Positions 34,245 through 44,291 of a DNA stretch of 64,000 bases are shown piece by piece (within the stretch, counting starts at the first letter, position 1; each line of letters starts with the position of its first letter). The DNA comes from GCA-016699445 sp964555055 (GTDB lineage: Bacteria; UBA10199; JACPAL01; GCA-016699445), in NCBI GenBank assembly GCA_964555055.1, contig CAZKQW010000006.1:142330-206329 (forward strand), in the 5' to 3' direction. The notes beneath the pieces are model-generated. The model had not been told where the DNA came from. It saw only the letters and a list, made by a program, of their open reading frames with translations, and did no database searches. Position numbers and translations under genes: made by a program.

Positions 34245-35471
34245 TTAAAATATTTCCTCGATCCATTCTCTCATGCGCTCTTTCACACGTTGGTACACAT
34301 TCTCCTCGCGATTGCGGAACAACCGGGCGCCCTGATGACGGCTTCCGTAAAGGACGAGGCCGACGCCCGTCGCGTGCAAGGGACTCTTCACGACATCCAC
34401 TAAGCCACCGATTCCCTTCGGAATACCGCGACGCACCGGAAGATTAAAAACTTGTTCAGCCAATTCCGGCATGCCCTCTAACAATGTGCTGCCACCGCTA
34501 ATCACAATTCCCGAGGCAAGCAGGTCCTCATACCCCGACTTGGTGATCTCCTGCTTGATCAATGTGAAGAGTTCTTCGACGCGTGGCTCGATGATTTCCG
34601 AGAGGATTTGCCGGGAGAAAACACGATCTGGCCCGCCACCCACGGACGGAACCTCGATCCTCTCCTCACGTCCTACCATCGAGGAAAGCGCACACCCATG
34701 ACGTGTTTTAATCTTCTCGGCCTCCACCACAGCCGTGCGTAATCCCACCGCGATATCATTCGTAATATGATTCCCGCCGATTGAAAGAACTGATGTGTGA
34801 ACTAAACTGCCTTCGGAGAACACGGCTAAATCCGTGGTGCCGCCGCCGATGTCGATGATCGCCACTCCCAAATCTTTCTCTTCCTGAGAGAGAGTCGCTT
34901 CCGACGCCGCCAGCTGTTCCAGAATGATGTCGTTCACGTTCAAACCCGCGCGGTTGCAGCATTTGACGATGTTTTGGGCCGAAGTCACGGCGGCCGTCAC
35001 GATGTGGACCTTGGCCTCTAAGCGCACACCCGACATGCCGACGGGATCTTTGATGCCGTCTTGACCGTCGACGACGAACTCCTGCGGAATGACATGGATG
35101 ACTTCCCGATCCAAGGGAATCGCCACGGCTTGGGCCGCGTCGATCGCCTTTTCGAGATCGATCGAACGGACTTCGTTGTCCTTGAGGGCGCAAATGCCGT
35201 GGCTGTTGATGCCCCGGATATGGCCGCCCGCGATGCCCGTGTAGACGGAGGTAATCTTCTGTCCGCTGATCACTTCGGCCTCCTCGATCGCCTTTCGGAT
35301 CGACTCGACCGTGCTTTCGATATTGATCACGACCCCTTTTCTTAAGCCCTTCGAAGGAGCCGTGCCTACGCCGACGATATCGATGCCGTCATCGACGATT
35401 TCTCCGACGATGGCGGAAATCTTTGTCGTTCCGATATCCAGTCCCACTACGATGTTCTCTCTCTTACCCAT
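34245..35471 (-). CDS. ftsA: Cell division protein FtsA
   Basis: A 408-aa actin-like protein that tethers FtsZ to the membrane. Nucleotide-binding blocks are seen: VGLDIGTTKISAIVGE, VAIIDIGGGTTDLAVF and SGIVISGGSTLLEGM. The C-terminal amphipathic helix (RVKERMREWIEEIF) is the membrane-targeting sequence. ATG 35471 (MGKREN) is chosen over the ATG six bases earlier because AAGGAG would be only one base from the latter. Confidence 0.97.
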   Translation of the reverse strand: MGKRENIVVGLDIGTTKISAIVGEIVDDGIDIVGVGTAPSKGLRKGVVINIESTVESIRKAIEEAEVISGQKITSVYTGIAGGHIRGINSHGICALKDNEVRSIDLEKAIDAAQAVAIPLDREVIHVIPQEFVVDGQDGIKDPVGMSGVRLEAKVHIVTAAVTSAQNIVKCCNRAGLNVNDIILEQLAASEATLSQEEKDLGVAIIDIGGGTTDLAVFSEGSLVHTSVLSIGGNHITNDIAVGLRTAVVEAEKIKTRHGCALSSMVGREERIEVPSVGGGPDRVFSRQILSEIIEPRVEELFTLIKQEITKSGYEDLLASGIVISGGSTLLEGMPELAEQVFNLPVRRGIPKGIGGLVDVVKSPLHATGVGLVLYGSRHQGARLFRNREENVYQRVKERMREWIEEIF

Positions 35472-35503
35472 TGGCATTCTCCTTATGTGACTTACGATGG
35501 ATC

Positions 35504-36295
35504 CTATACCTTTTGTTTGACGACGATGCGCCTTTCCAAAGTCAAATCGATGGATCGAGGCGTCTGGGACGCCGTTTTGATGGTTGGCCAGGCTTGCAAG
35601 AGCCTTATCTTGCGCGCGGACCAGATGCTTAGCTCCTTCGTCTCGTCTTTACCAAACGAGATCTGGATGCACGGGTCCTGAGTGAAGAGGGTCAACTCCC
35701 CTTCTCGCCAATTCAATTCAGAGACGCCAAAAGCTTCCCCATCAAACCAGCTCAGCACCCGGACATAGTCTCTAAGATGGTCTTGAATTTCATCTTTGTT
35801 CAACCCCGTTAAAAGCGGCAGATCCTTCGAATCTTCCGCTTCCAATCTCTTAAAGATTTTCCCGCCGCCATCGAGCAGATACAGGCCAGACTCCTTCGCG
35901 CTCGATGAGGATATCTCTAAAAGGGCCACCGGCATTCTTTCTTCGACTTCAATCAAGAGACGCCCAGGGATGTGCTTGGACAAGGACACTTCTTTGACCC
36001 AGGGATAACGCAAAATATTTTCGCGCACTTTTACCAAGGAAAGCGTCAACAAGGGATCGCCTTTTTTCACCCCCGAAAGCTTTACAACGTCCAGTTCTTT
36101 TAAGTGAGCCGTCGGTTTGGGAACAACGATTTCATTCACGCGCAAAAAAGAAGGCGGTTTGGTCAAGACAGCACCAGAGCCTATAGCAACTATCAGCGAG
36201 ATCACAGCAAACGAGATCCAGTGTTTTTTCTCGATCCGCCCTAAGGGATTCGCGATGTTCTTTTTGCGCTTCTTTTTCGTCTTCTCCATGATCAT
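35504..36295 (-). CDS. ftsQ: Cell division protein FtsQ
   Basis: A 263-aa bitopic protein of the divisome. A Lys/Arg-rich cytoplasmic tail precedes one membrane helix (WISFAVISLIVAIGSGAVL). The periplasmic POTRA domain follows (LKELDVVKLSGVKKGDPLLTLSL; WVKEVSLSKHIPGRLLIEVEERMPVALL). The ATG overlaps the ddl stop as ATGA, which decides the start over a longer frame from 36355. Confidence 0.92.
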   Translation of the reverse strand: MIMEKTKKKRKKNIANPLGRIEKKHWISFAVISLIVAIGSGAVLTKPPSFLRVNEIVVPKPTAHLKELDVVKLSGVKKGDPLLTLSLVKVRENILRYPWVKEVSLSKHIPGRLLIEVEERMPVALLEISSSSAKESGLYLLDGGGKIFKRLEAEDSKDLPLLTGLNKDEIQDHLRDYVRVLSWFDGEAFGVSELNWREGELTLFTQDPCIQISFGKDETKELSIWSARKIRLLQAWPTIKTASQTPRSIDLTLERRIVVKQKV

Positions 36296-37251
36296 GGCGC
36301 CTTTTGTTCCGAGATCCTTTCCTTCAACGAAGCCGTCTTTAAGATCGCCTCGCATAAATCCTCGAACGACATCCCGGCGGCTGCGGCCGCCTTCGGAACC
36401 AAACTCGTCTCGGTCATTCCCGGCAGGGTGTTCACTTCCAGGAAATACTCCTGTTCCTCTCCGTTCGCCGGTTTTTCTATCATGAAATCCAATCGCGCAC
36501 AGCCTTCCAACGACATCACCGCGAAAATTTTTTCGGAAAGCCGCGAAACCCTTTCCCTGAGCGCTTCCGAGATGGGCGCCGGGACGATGTACTCCGTCAT
36601 CCCTTTGGTGTACTTGGAGGTGAAATCGTAAAAACCGCTCTTCGGCACGACCTGAATGATCGGAAGCACTTTGCCCGCGAGCACGCTGACGGTGATCTCC
36701 CCGCCTTGGATATACTGTTCCACGAGGACCTTGTCGTCGTATTGAAAGGAATTTTGAAGGGCATCCCGGAGTTCCTCGCCGTTTTTGACGATGCTCATGC
36801 CGATGGTCGACCCTTCCTGGGCCGGCTTGACGATGACAGGAAAGGATTGGATCTCTTGAAGGGATTTTTCCCTGTTCCCCGCAGTAACGACCGACCAGAG
36901 AGGCGTACGGACGCCGACCGTCCGGACGATCTGTTTCGTAAAATCCTTGTCCATCGCCAGCGAGGACGACAAAACGCCGCTTCCCGTATAGGGGATCCTC
37001 AAAGTCTCCAAAAGCCCTTGGATGGCTCCATCCTCCCCGAGACGCCCGTGGAGCGCGATGAAGGCCAAGTCCATATTGGCCGCCAAGATATCCTGGACGC
37101 CGGCGGTGCCGACCTTCACGTCTATCTCCACTACTTCATAGCCTTTTTTCCTCAAGGCCTTTGCGACGGCCGCACCGCTGCGCAAGGAGACTTCGCGCTC
37201 CTTGGAGACGCCGCCCAATAAAACACCGATTTTCTTTCCGGTAAGATCCAA
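36292..37251 (-). CDS. ddl: D-alanine--D-alanine ligase
   Basis: A 319-aa ATP-grasp ligase making D-Ala-D-Ala for peptidoglycan. GVLLGGVSKEREVSLRSG, FIALHGRLGEDGAIQGLLE, PVIVKPAQEGSTIGMSIV and EVNTLPGMTETS are all typical. TTG is the start codon, with AGGAG six bases before it. It lies 32 bp after murB and overlaps ftsQ by four bases. Confidence 0.97.
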   Translation of the reverse strand: MDLTGKKIGVLLGGVSKEREVSLRSGAAVAKALRKKGYEVVEIDVKVGTAGVQDILAANMDLAFIALHGRLGEDGAIQGLLETLRIPYTGSGVLSSSLAMDKDFTKQIVRTVGVRTPLWSVVTAGNREKSLQEIQSFPVIVKPAQEGSTIGMSIVKNGEELRDALQNSFQYDDKVLVEQYIQGGEITVSVLAGKVLPIIQVVPKSGFYDFTSKYTKGMTEYIVPAPISEALRERVSRLSEKIFAVMSLEGCARLDFMIEKPANGEEQEYFLEVNTLPGMTETSLVPKAAAAAGMSFEDLCEAILKTASLKERISEQKAP

Positions 37252-37283
37252 CGCTTCTCCTAGCTTCCCTTACTCTTCTCCGA

Positions 37284-38252
37284 TTATTCTTCTCCAACGA
37301 TGCGCACTTCGGTTTCCAGGCGCACGCCGAACTTTTCCTTCACCTTATCCTTCACCAAACCAATCAACACCAAGACATCCTTCGCCGTTGTTCCGGAAGA
37401 AGATCCGCATCCTTCGTTCACTATCCAGTTGGCGTGTTTGGGCGAAATGCGAGCGCCGCCGACACGAATGTTCTTGAGTCCAGCCTCCTCGATCAACTGG
37501 CCGGCGAAGACGCGTTTGCCGCCCGACTTGCCTTGAGGGCTTTGCGGATTGCGGAAAACGGAACCGAGACTCGGCACGTTCAGGGGCTGAGTCTCCAGGC
37601 GATAGGATCTGTATTTTTGGATTTTGACCCAGATGGAATCGGCGATTTCTGTCGATAGCGGTTTCAATTGGACGACGGCCGATAGCACAACGGAATTTTT
37701 TGGGAAATGACTTTCGCGATACGCGTAAGAAAAAAATTCTTTCGGCTTCGTTTGGATCCTTCCGTCTTTATCGACGAAGGTCACGCTCTTTAAAATCCCG
37801 GAGATGTCTCCGTCCTTGGTGCCAGCGTTCATGATGAGGGCGCCTCCGACGTTTCCCGGGATGCCCGCCAGCACCTCCGCGCCGCCGAGGCCTTTTTCCG
37901 CGCAGAACTCGACCAAACGCGGGAGCCCGACGCCCGCCTCGACGTACACGTCCGCGGCGTCCTTCGTTTCGTTTTCGACACGGATTTGGTTGAAGCCTTG
38001 CGATAGATTCATCGTAACGCCGCGAATCCCCTTGTCGTGGACCAGCAAATTGCTTCCCGCGCCCAGAACGGTCAGTGGAAGACGTTCGGCCTTGGTCCAA
38101 GCGAGCAATTTTTGCACCTCATCGATCGTCCTCGGGTACGCGAGGGCGTCCGCGGGCCCTCCCACGCGGATGGACGTGTATTTCGACATCGGTTCGTCGA
38201 AAAGGACGTGCCCGCACAGCGTTCTGATTTTTTCCTTAGTCTCTTCGTTCAT
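37284..38252 (-). CDS. murB: UDP-N-acetylenolpyruvoylglucosamine reductase
   Basis: A 322-aa FAD enzyme reducing enolpyruvyl-UDP-GlcNAc to UDP-MurNAc. TSIRVGGPADALAYP, TVLGAGSNLLV, GGAEVLAGIPGNVGGALIMNAG and the catalytic region PSLGSVFRNP are present; the final Glu-containing ETEVRIVG matches type I MurB. ATG 38252 overlaps the murC stop (ATGA), so the GTG at 38267 is rejected. Confidence 0.97.
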   Translation of the reverse strand: MNEETKEKIRTLCGHVLFDEPMSKYTSIRVGGPADALAYPRTIDEVQKLLAWTKAERLPLTVLGAGSNLLVHDKGIRGVTMNLSQGFNQIRVENETKDAADVYVEAGVGLPRLVEFCAEKGLGGAEVLAGIPGNVGGALIMNAGTKDGDISGILKSVTFVDKDGRIQTKPKEFFSYAYRESHFPKNSVVLSAVVQLKPLSTEIADSIWVKIQKYRSYRLETQPLNVPSLGSVFRNPQSPQGKSGGKRVFAGQLIEEAGLKNIRVGGARISPKHANWIVNEGCGSSSGTTAKDVLVLIGLVKDKVKEKFGVRLETEVRIVGEE

Positions 38253-39697
38253 AAATGTCCCGCGCACTTCTCGGCCAAAGCCTTCCCCGCCTTATAAATA
38301 TCCCCCGCGCCCAAGGTCAGGACGTAGTCCCCCGCTTGGAGGCGGGGAAACACGGCGTCCGCGATCTCGGAGACCAACGGCACGTGCTGGACCGCCTGAC
38401 CGGGCAACTGGGCCTGGATGGTCTCGGCCAAGATCTTTCCGCTCACGCCTTGGATCGGCTCTTCGCTCGCCGCGTAGATATCGGTGACGATCACCTGATC
38501 GGCCTCCATGAAAGCCGCCGGAAAATCCTCCATCAGGTCCTTGGTCCGCGTGTAACGGTGCGGTTGGAACAAGACCCAGAGTCTTTTCTTTCCGATGGCT
38601 TGCCGGAGGGCTGCGAGCGTCGCCTTAATTTCCTCCGGATGGTGTCCGTAATCGTCAATGATGACGGGGGTCTGGGTTTCACCCGGCCCCCCGCGCCTCA
38701 AACCGGCCGAGCCGGATTTTCGGCTTAGCTTCGCTTCAGGTTTTGGGTAAACGAGTTCCAAACGGCGGCCGATCCCGCGGAATTCCTTCAAGGCCTTGCG
38801 GATGTCCGAGAACTTGACGCCCAATTCGCAACCCACCGCGATGGCGGCCAAGCTGTTCAGGATATTGTGCATGCCCGGGAGGTTGAGATGGACCTTTCCC
38901 AAGACGTGTTCGCCATGCGTGACTTCGAATTCGCTGCCCCATCCCTTGAGATGGATCTTCTTCGCCTGGTAATCCGCTTTTTGGTGGATGGCGTAAGTCA
39001 CTTTCCGCTTCGTAAAATGCTCGGCCATGCGGGCGGTCTCTGGATGGTCGGCGCAAAAAACCGCCAAACCGAAGAACGGGATCTTGCCGGCGAACTCCTC
39101 GAACGTCCTCTTCAGGGACTCGAAATCCCGGTAATGGTCCATGTGCTCGCGGTCGATGTTGGTCACGACCGCGATCGTCGGGTTCAAGTGCAGGAAGGAA
39201 CCGTCCGACTCGTCGGCTTCCGCGACGAGGTAATCGCCCTTGCCCAAACGGGCGTTGGTGCGGAAATTCCGGACGCGTCCGCCCACCACCATGGTCGGGT
39301 CCAAGCCGCCCGCGTCCAGGAGGCTCGCGACCAGCGACGTCGTCGTGGTCTTCCCGTGGCTCCCCGCGACGGCGATCCCGTACTTCAAGCGCATGAGCTC
39401 GGCCAGCATCTCGGCGCGCGCGATGACGGGGATGCCTTCCTTCTGGGCCCGCAACACTTCCGGGTTCGCCTTGGAGACGGCCGACGACGTCACCACCACC
39501 TGGGCCTTCTTCAAGTTATCGCTGCGGTGGCCGATGTAGACCTTGGCCCCGCGCCTTTTGAGACGGTTGGTAACGGGAGAGCTCTTCACGTCCGAGCCGC
39601 TGACCCGACACCCGAGCGTCAGGAGGATCTCGGCGATGCCGCTCATGCCGATGCCTCCGATGCCTACGAAATGGATGTCTTTTAAGGTCGGGTACAT
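38249..39697 (-). CDS. murC: UDP-N-acetylmuramate--L-alanine ligase
   Basis: A 482-aa Mur ligase adding L-Ala to UDP-MurNAc. HFVGIGGIGMSGIAEIL opens the protein, the ATP loop is GSHGKTTTTSLVASLLD, and DDYGHHPEEIKATL and LFQPHRYTRTKDL follow. The insert KLSRKSGSAGLRRGGPGETQ before DDYGHHP is unusual. ATG 39697 shares one base with the murG stop (TAATG); a longer frame to 39766 is only overlap with murG. Confidence 0.97.
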   Translation of the reverse strand: MYPTLKDIHFVGIGGIGMSGIAEILLTLGCRVSGSDVKSSPVTNRLKRRGAKVYIGHRSDNLKKAQVVVTSSAVSKANPEVLRAQKEGIPVIARAEMLAELMRLKYGIAVAGSHGKTTTTSLVASLLDAGGLDPTMVVGGRVRNFRTNARLGKGDYLVAEADESDGSFLHLNPTIAVVTNIDREHMDHYRDFESLKRTFEEFAGKIPFFGLAVFCADHPETARMAEHFTKRKVTYAIHQKADYQAKKIHLKGWGSEFEVTHGEHVLGKVHLNLPGMHNILNSLAAIAVGCELGVKFSDIRKALKEFRGIGRRLELVYPKPEAKLSRKSGSAGLRRGGPGETQTPVIIDDYGHHPEEIKATLAALRQAIGKKRLWVLFQPHRYTRTKDLMEDFPAAFMEADQVIVTDIYAASEEPIQGVSGKILAETIQAQLPGQAVQHVPLVSEIADAVFPRLQAGDYVLTLGAGDIYKAGKALAEKCAGHL

Positions 39698-40761
39698 TAA
39701 GCGGCCCTCTTCACTTCGTCGAAAACGGTTTCCGTCGCGGGCTTGGCCCTCATTTTCGCCAAACAATCGCTCATGCGCTGCAACGCCTCGCGGTGGTCAC
39801 GGTAAAAGAGGATGCGTTCGACAAGCTTCCCCTTAAGTTCTGCGTTCAAGATCATCTCGGCCCCCTCCATTCTCACCACCGATTGGGCGTTCCAACGCTG
39901 GTGGTCGTCGGCGGCGAAGGGATAAGGCACAAGAATCGACGGGATGCGGGCTTCGATGAGCTCGGCCACGGTCGAGGCCCCACTCCGGCTGATCACCAAA
40001 TCGACTTGCCGGTATAAGCCGAGCATGTCCTGGACGAAAGCCTTCACTTCGGAGGTGACATTCTTCAATCCTTCGTAGCTTTTTCTCACGTTCTCGTAAT
40101 CGCTCGCTCCCGTCTGGTGAATGACGTGGAAGAGACCCACCTTTTCTAAAGCGGGCAGGGCGTCCACCACCGCTTCGTTCAAACCGCGTGCCCCCTGGCT
40201 ACCCCCGATCACGGCAATCGTGAAACGTCCCTCAGACGAGGGCTTTTTCCTCTCGAGCCGGGAGATTTCCTCGCGCACAGGAGTGCCGGTCACGATGACC
40301 TTCTCCTTCGGGAAAAAACGCTCGGTCTCGGGGAACATCACGCACACGCGGTTGGCGAAGAAACCCAACCATTTGTTCGTGAGTCCGGGAATGCTGTTGG
40401 GCTCCAGGATCAATCGGGGAATGCTCAAGGCCGTCGCCGCCACGAGCATGGGGCCGGAACTATAGCCGCCGATCCCGAAAATGACGTCCGGCCGCGCGGC
40501 CTTCAGGATCTTCATCGCCTCCCAAAAGGAAAGGGGCAAGCCGGCGACCGTCTTCAATTTCGCGAAGACGCTCTCTCCCTTAAGGCGACCCACCGACAGG
40601 CCGGTGTGGGGGAATCCGTAGCGTTGGATGATCTCGCGCTCCAATCCCCTCTTGGACCCCACGAAGGACACGTCCCAGCCGGACGCCTGCGCGAGCTGCG
40701 CCAACGCGATCCCTGGGAATAAATGTCCGCCGGTGCCTCCGGCCGCTATCAAGAGTCTCAT
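39697..40761 (-). CDS. murG: UDP-GlcNAc:lipid I N-acetylglucosaminyltransferase
   Basis: A 354-aa glycosyltransferase converting lipid I to lipid II at the inner membrane. AAGGTGGHLFPGIALAQ, GIGGYSSGPMLVAA, LEPNSIPGLTNKWL, GGSQGARGLNE and the C-terminal donor site SRSGASTVAELIEARIPSILVPYPFAADDHQ are canonical. Ten bases separate it from ftsW. Confidence 0.98.
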   Translation of the reverse strand: MRLLIAAGGTGGHLFPGIALAQLAQASGWDVSFVGSKRGLEREIIQRYGFPHTGLSVGRLKGESVFAKLKTVAGLPLSFWEAMKILKAARPDVIFGIGGYSSGPMLVAATALSIPRLILEPNSIPGLTNKWLGFFANRVCVMFPETERFFPKEKVIVTGTPVREEISRLERKKPSSEGRFTIAVIGGSQGARGLNEAVVDALPALEKVGLFHVIHQTGASDYENVRKSYEGLKNVTSEVKAFVQDMLGLYRQVDLVISRSGASTVAELIEARIPSILVPYPFAADDHQRWNAQSVVRMEGAEMILNAELKGKLVERILFYRDHREALQRMSDCLAKMRAKPATETVFDEVKRAA

Positions 40762-40771
40762 AGGTCTCTCT

Positions 40772-41878
40772 TCATAATTCCGTTCGCGACGATACGTTCA
40801 ATAATAAACCCACCCCGAGCAAAGCGATGATCAACGAAGTCCCCCCGTAACTTAGGAAAGGCAAGGCCAAGCCCTTCGTCGGCAACAAACCCATCACGAC
40901 GCTGATGTTGAAGACCGCCTGCAGGCCGAACATGAATCCGATGCCGATGGCGAGGTATTGGGAGAACGCGTCCGGGGCTTTCCAAGCGATCGCGAAAGCC
41001 CGGAACACCCAAACCGCGAAAAGAACGATGACGATCATCGTGCCGAACAAACCCAATTCCTCTCCGACGACGGAGAAGATGAAGTCCGTATGCGCTTCCG
41101 GCAGGTAAAAAAGCTTTTGCTTCCCCTCGCCCAAGCCTTGGCCGAAAAGACCTCCGCTATGGAAGGCCAGGAAGGATTGGATGATCTGGAAGCCCGCGCC
41201 TTTTTCGTATCGCCACGGGTCTAAAAAGGCCATGATGCGTTGGCGCCGGTAGGCGACGCCCGCCACTAGGTAATAAAAGGCGGGCATGGCCAGGAGGATT
41301 TCGGAAATCAGATAGGAAGGCTTGGCGCCACCGACGAACATCAGCATGAAGACGGTCGCCCCGAGGACGACGGCGTTCCCCAGGTCCTTCCCCGCGAGGA
41401 TGAGCAGGATCATGAGTCCCGAAATCACCATGGGCGGCGCGAACCCCACGAGGAAGATTTTGATCTTCTCCTGCTTCTTGCTCAGGACGTGCGCCAAGAA
41501 AAGGACGACGGCGAATTTCCCCAGCTCGGTGGGTTGGAACGTCAACGGCCCCAGCTTCAACCAACGCTGGGCGCCCAAAGCCTTGACCCCGAGGCCCGGC
41601 ACAAGCACCAAAACGAGAAGAAGAAGCGAAACCGCGAAAACCGGATAAACGAGCTGGCGCCATCTTTCCAAAGGGAGCTTCCACCCGACGAAAAGGGCTC
41701 CGCAACCTAGGATCAAGGCGATGAATTCCTTCTTCAGGAAGAAAAGGCTGTCGTGGTAGCGCTCGCGCGCCAAAATGGCCGTCGCCGAATAGACCATCGT
41801 CAATCCCAAACCCACCAGCAACACTGTGGTGAGGAGGAGTGTGTAGTCGAAATGTTTTTTCACGTACTCTTTCACCAT
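40772..41878 (-). CDS. ftsW: Peptidoglycan polymerase FtsW (SEDS family)
   Basis: A 368-aa polytopic membrane protein with about ten helices, polymerising lipid II at the septum. SEDS landmarks are visible: MVYSATAILA, GLGVKALGAQRWLKLGPLTFQPTELGK, LPEAHTDFIFSVVGEELGLFG and GLLPTKGLALPFLSYGGTSLI. It lies two bases after murD. Confidence 0.97.
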   Translation of the reverse strand: MVKEYVKKHFDYTLLLTTVLLVGLGLTMVYSATAILARERYHDSLFFLKKEFIALILGCGALFVGWKLPLERWRQLVYPVFAVSLLLLVLVLVPGLGVKALGAQRWLKLGPLTFQPTELGKFAVVLFLAHVLSKKQEKIKIFLVGFAPPMVISGLMILLILAGKDLGNAVVLGATVFMLMFVGGAKPSYLISEILLAMPAFYYLVAGVAYRRQRIMAFLDPWRYEKGAGFQIIQSFLAFHSGGLFGQGLGEGKQKLFYLPEAHTDFIFSVVGEELGLFGTMIVIVLFAVWVFRAFAIAWKAPDAFSQYLAIGIGFMFGLQAVFNISVVMGLLPTKGLALPFLSYGGTSLIIALLGVGLLLNVSSRTEL

Positions 41879-41880
41879 CT

Positions 41881-43212
41881 TTACAAACTCCTCACGATCC
41901 TCTGAAATGTATCTCCACGGTCCTTATAATCCTTGAATTGATCGAAACTGGAGCAGGCCGGGGACAGGAGGACCACATCGCCGGACGTCGCCCGTTGATG
42001 AGCCAAGGCGACGGCGTCCCGCAAGGTGTCACTCTTCAAAACCACCGTGTAACCCGATAAGGCATTGGCTATTTTATCCTTCGCCTCGCCAATCACGATG
42101 ACGGCTTTAGCCTTCTTGCGGGAGATTTTTGCCAAAGGCTCGTAACTGCCTTCCTTGTCGCGGCCGCCGGCGATCAGGAAGACCTGTCCGTCGTCGAACC
42201 CCTCGAGGGCGCGCACGACGGCGTCCACGTTAGTGGCTTTCGAGTCGTCGAAATAAGGAACGTCGTTGACTTTCTTCACGAACTGAACCCGATGGGGCAA
42301 TCCCACGAAGCACTCCAACACCTTGAGGATAGTCTTTATCGAGCAGCCCGCCTCGCGCGCGGCGACGATGGAAGCCATCATGTTCTCCACGTTGTGCACG
42401 CCCCGCAGGGATGCCTTGACCAGAGGGTATTTTTCCTTGCCGTAGAAAATCGTGCCGTGGGCATCTGGACGATCGCACCAAACCGCGACGCCTTTTGATT
42501 TTCGGACGGAAAACGAAACTTTTTTGGCCTTGGCTTTCTGGACTCCCTTGCGCGCCAGAGCGTCCTCGTCGTTGTAGATGACGGTATCCGTCCCTTTTTG
42601 TTCCTCAAAGACGCGGAACTTCGCCTGGGCATATTCCTGAAGGGACGCGTAGCGGTCCAAATGGTCTTCGGTGATGTTGAGGATCAGGCTGATGCGGGGT
42701 CGGAAGGTCGCCATCGTCTCCAATTGGTAGCTCGAGACTTCGACGACGACCCAATCCAGCTTCTTCCCTTCCCGCACGACTTCGATCAGCGGCTTCCCGA
42801 TATTGCCCGCCAGGTCCGTCCGGAACCCTTCCTTCTTCAATAATTCGTACAAAAGCGTCGCCACGGTCGACTTCCCGTTCGTGCCGGTCACGGCGATGAG
42901 GGGCGCCTTCAAATAAAGACAGGCTAAACCCATCTCCCCTAAAATCGTGGTTTTCTTTTTCCTCGCGGTTTCCAGGGCGGGATGGCGGGTCGGCACCCCC
43001 GGGGAGATGACGATGAGGTCCTGCCCGGCGACGGTCTCGGCGGTGAGATTCCCCCAATGAGCCTTAACCAACTTGGCCCAAGCCGCTGGCAACGCTTTCT
43101 CCACCTGATCGTTCAACGAGACGATGGCCTTCTCTTCCAGAAGAAAGCGGACCAAGGCCTCGCCCGAGACTCCGTAACCGACCACCAAAATTTTCTTCCC
43201 CTTCAAGATCAT
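41881..43212 (-). CDS. murD: UDP-N-acetylmuramoyl-L-alanine--D-glutamate ligase
   Basis: A 443-aa Mur ligase adding D-Glu. VVGYGVSGEALVRFLL, the ATP loop AVTGTNGKSTVATLLYELL, LNITEDHLDRYASLQEYAQAK, PHRVQFVKKVNDVPYFDDSKATN and LLSPACSSFDQFKDYKDRGDTF are diagnostic. ATG 43212 follows the mraY stop by two bases; a longer frame to 43272 overlaps mraY and is rejected. Confidence 0.97.
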   Translation of the reverse strand: MILKGKKILVVGYGVSGEALVRFLLEEKAIVSLNDQVEKALPAAWAKLVKAHWGNLTAETVAGQDLIVISPGVPTRHPALETARKKKTTILGEMGLACLYLKAPLIAVTGTNGKSTVATLLYELLKKEGFRTDLAGNIGKPLIEVVREGKKLDWVVVEVSSYQLETMATFRPRISLILNITEDHLDRYASLQEYAQAKFRVFEEQKGTDTVIYNDEDALARKGVQKAKAKKVSFSVRKSKGVAVWCDRPDAHGTIFYGKEKYPLVKASLRGVHNVENMMASIVAAREAGCSIKTILKVLECFVGLPHRVQFVKKVNDVPYFDDSKATNVDAVVRALEGFDDGQVFLIAGGRDKEGSYEPLAKISRKKAKAVIVIGEAKDKIANALSGYTVVLKSDTLRDAVALAHQRATSGDVVLLSPACSSFDQFKDYKDRGDTFQRIVRSL

Positions 43213-43214
43213 GG

Positions 43215-44291
43215 TCACCTTAATTTCAACGTGGATAACGCCAACAAAGAGAGGATGAACGAAAGTATCCAAAATCGGACGATGACTTTGGGCTCAGCCC
43301 ATCCCTTCAATTCGAAATGATGGTGGATAGGAGCCATCCGAAAGACGCGCTTCCCAGTCAGTTTGAACGACGCCACCTGAGCCATGACCGACACGGCTTC
43401 CAACACGAAGATGCCACCGATCAAGACCAAGAGGATCTCGTTGCGCGTCGCGACCGCGACCGTACCCAAGGCTCCGCCGATCGAAAGCGAACCCACGTCC
43501 CCCATGAAGATCTGCGCCGGGTGCGTGTTGAACCACAGGAAACCCACGAGGGCCCCGACGATGGCCCCGCAAAAGATCGCGACCTCCCCCGCTCCCGGCA
43601 CATGCGGGATCTGAAGATAGCCGGCGATGACGACGTGTCCTCCCACGTACGCCAAAATCGCGTACGTGATAAACGATAGTACGGAAGGCACTGTCGCGAG
43701 CCCGTCCAAACCGTCCGTCAGGTTGACGGCGTTGGAGGCACCGACGATGACCAGCATGGAAAAGGGGACGTACCACCATCCCAGATCCGGCTGGACCATC
43801 TTCAAAAAGGGAATCGACAGTTTCGTGTTCGGGAGGAAATGGGTCATGAGGAAATAGGAGATGAATCCGGCGAGGGAAAATTGGAAAAGGAGTTTCAACC
43901 TGCCGGACAGCCCCTTCGAATTGGAGAACTTCACCTTGCGGTAATCATCGTAGAAGCCGATCACCCCGAACCCCAAATACAGGCATAAGATCTCCCACAC
44001 GGCGACGTTGGAGAAATCCATCCACAGGAGCACAGATACTATCGTACAAAAAAGAATGAGGAGGCCCCCCATGGTGGGCGTCCCTTTTTTGCCGAGGTGG
44101 GATTGAGGCCCGTCCGTGCGGATACTCTGCTTCACTTGCCACCTTTGGAGGAAGCGGATCTGCCAATTGCCGAGGAGGAAATAAAGGACCATCGCCGTCA
44201 TCAAGGCGCCGAAAGTCCGAAAGGTGATGTACTTGAAGACGTTGAAGGGGATGAAATGCTCCGCCAATGGGTAGAGGAAGTAATAAAGCAT
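43215..44291 (-). CDS. mraY: Phospho-N-acetylmuramoyl-pentapeptide transferase
   Basis: A 358-aa membrane enzyme making lipid I from UDP-MurNAc-pentapeptide and undecaprenyl phosphate. GPQSHLGKKGTPTMGGLLIL, FGVIGFYDDYRKV, NAVNLTDGLDGLAT and MAPIHHHFELKGWAEPKVIVRFWI carry the catalytic Asp and His residues. The ATG shares one base with the murF stop (TAATG). The longer frame to 44504 is overlap with murF. Confidence 0.98.
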   Translation of the reverse strand: MLYYFLYPLAEHFIPFNVFKYITFRTFGALMTAMVLYFLLGNWQIRFLQRWQVKQSIRTDGPQSHLGKKGTPTMGGLLILFCTIVSVLLWMDFSNVAVWEILCLYLGFGVIGFYDDYRKVKFSNSKGLSGRLKLLFQFSLAGFISYFLMTHFLPNTKLSIPFLKMVQPDLGWWYVPFSMLVIVGASNAVNLTDGLDGLATVPSVLSFITYAILAYVGGHVVIAGYLQIPHVPGAGEVAIFCGAIVGALVGFLWFNTHPAQIFMGDVGSLSIGGALGTVAVATRNEILLVLIGGIFVLEAVSVMAQVASFKLTGKRVFRMAPIHHHFELKGWAEPKVIVRFWILSFILSLLALSTLKLR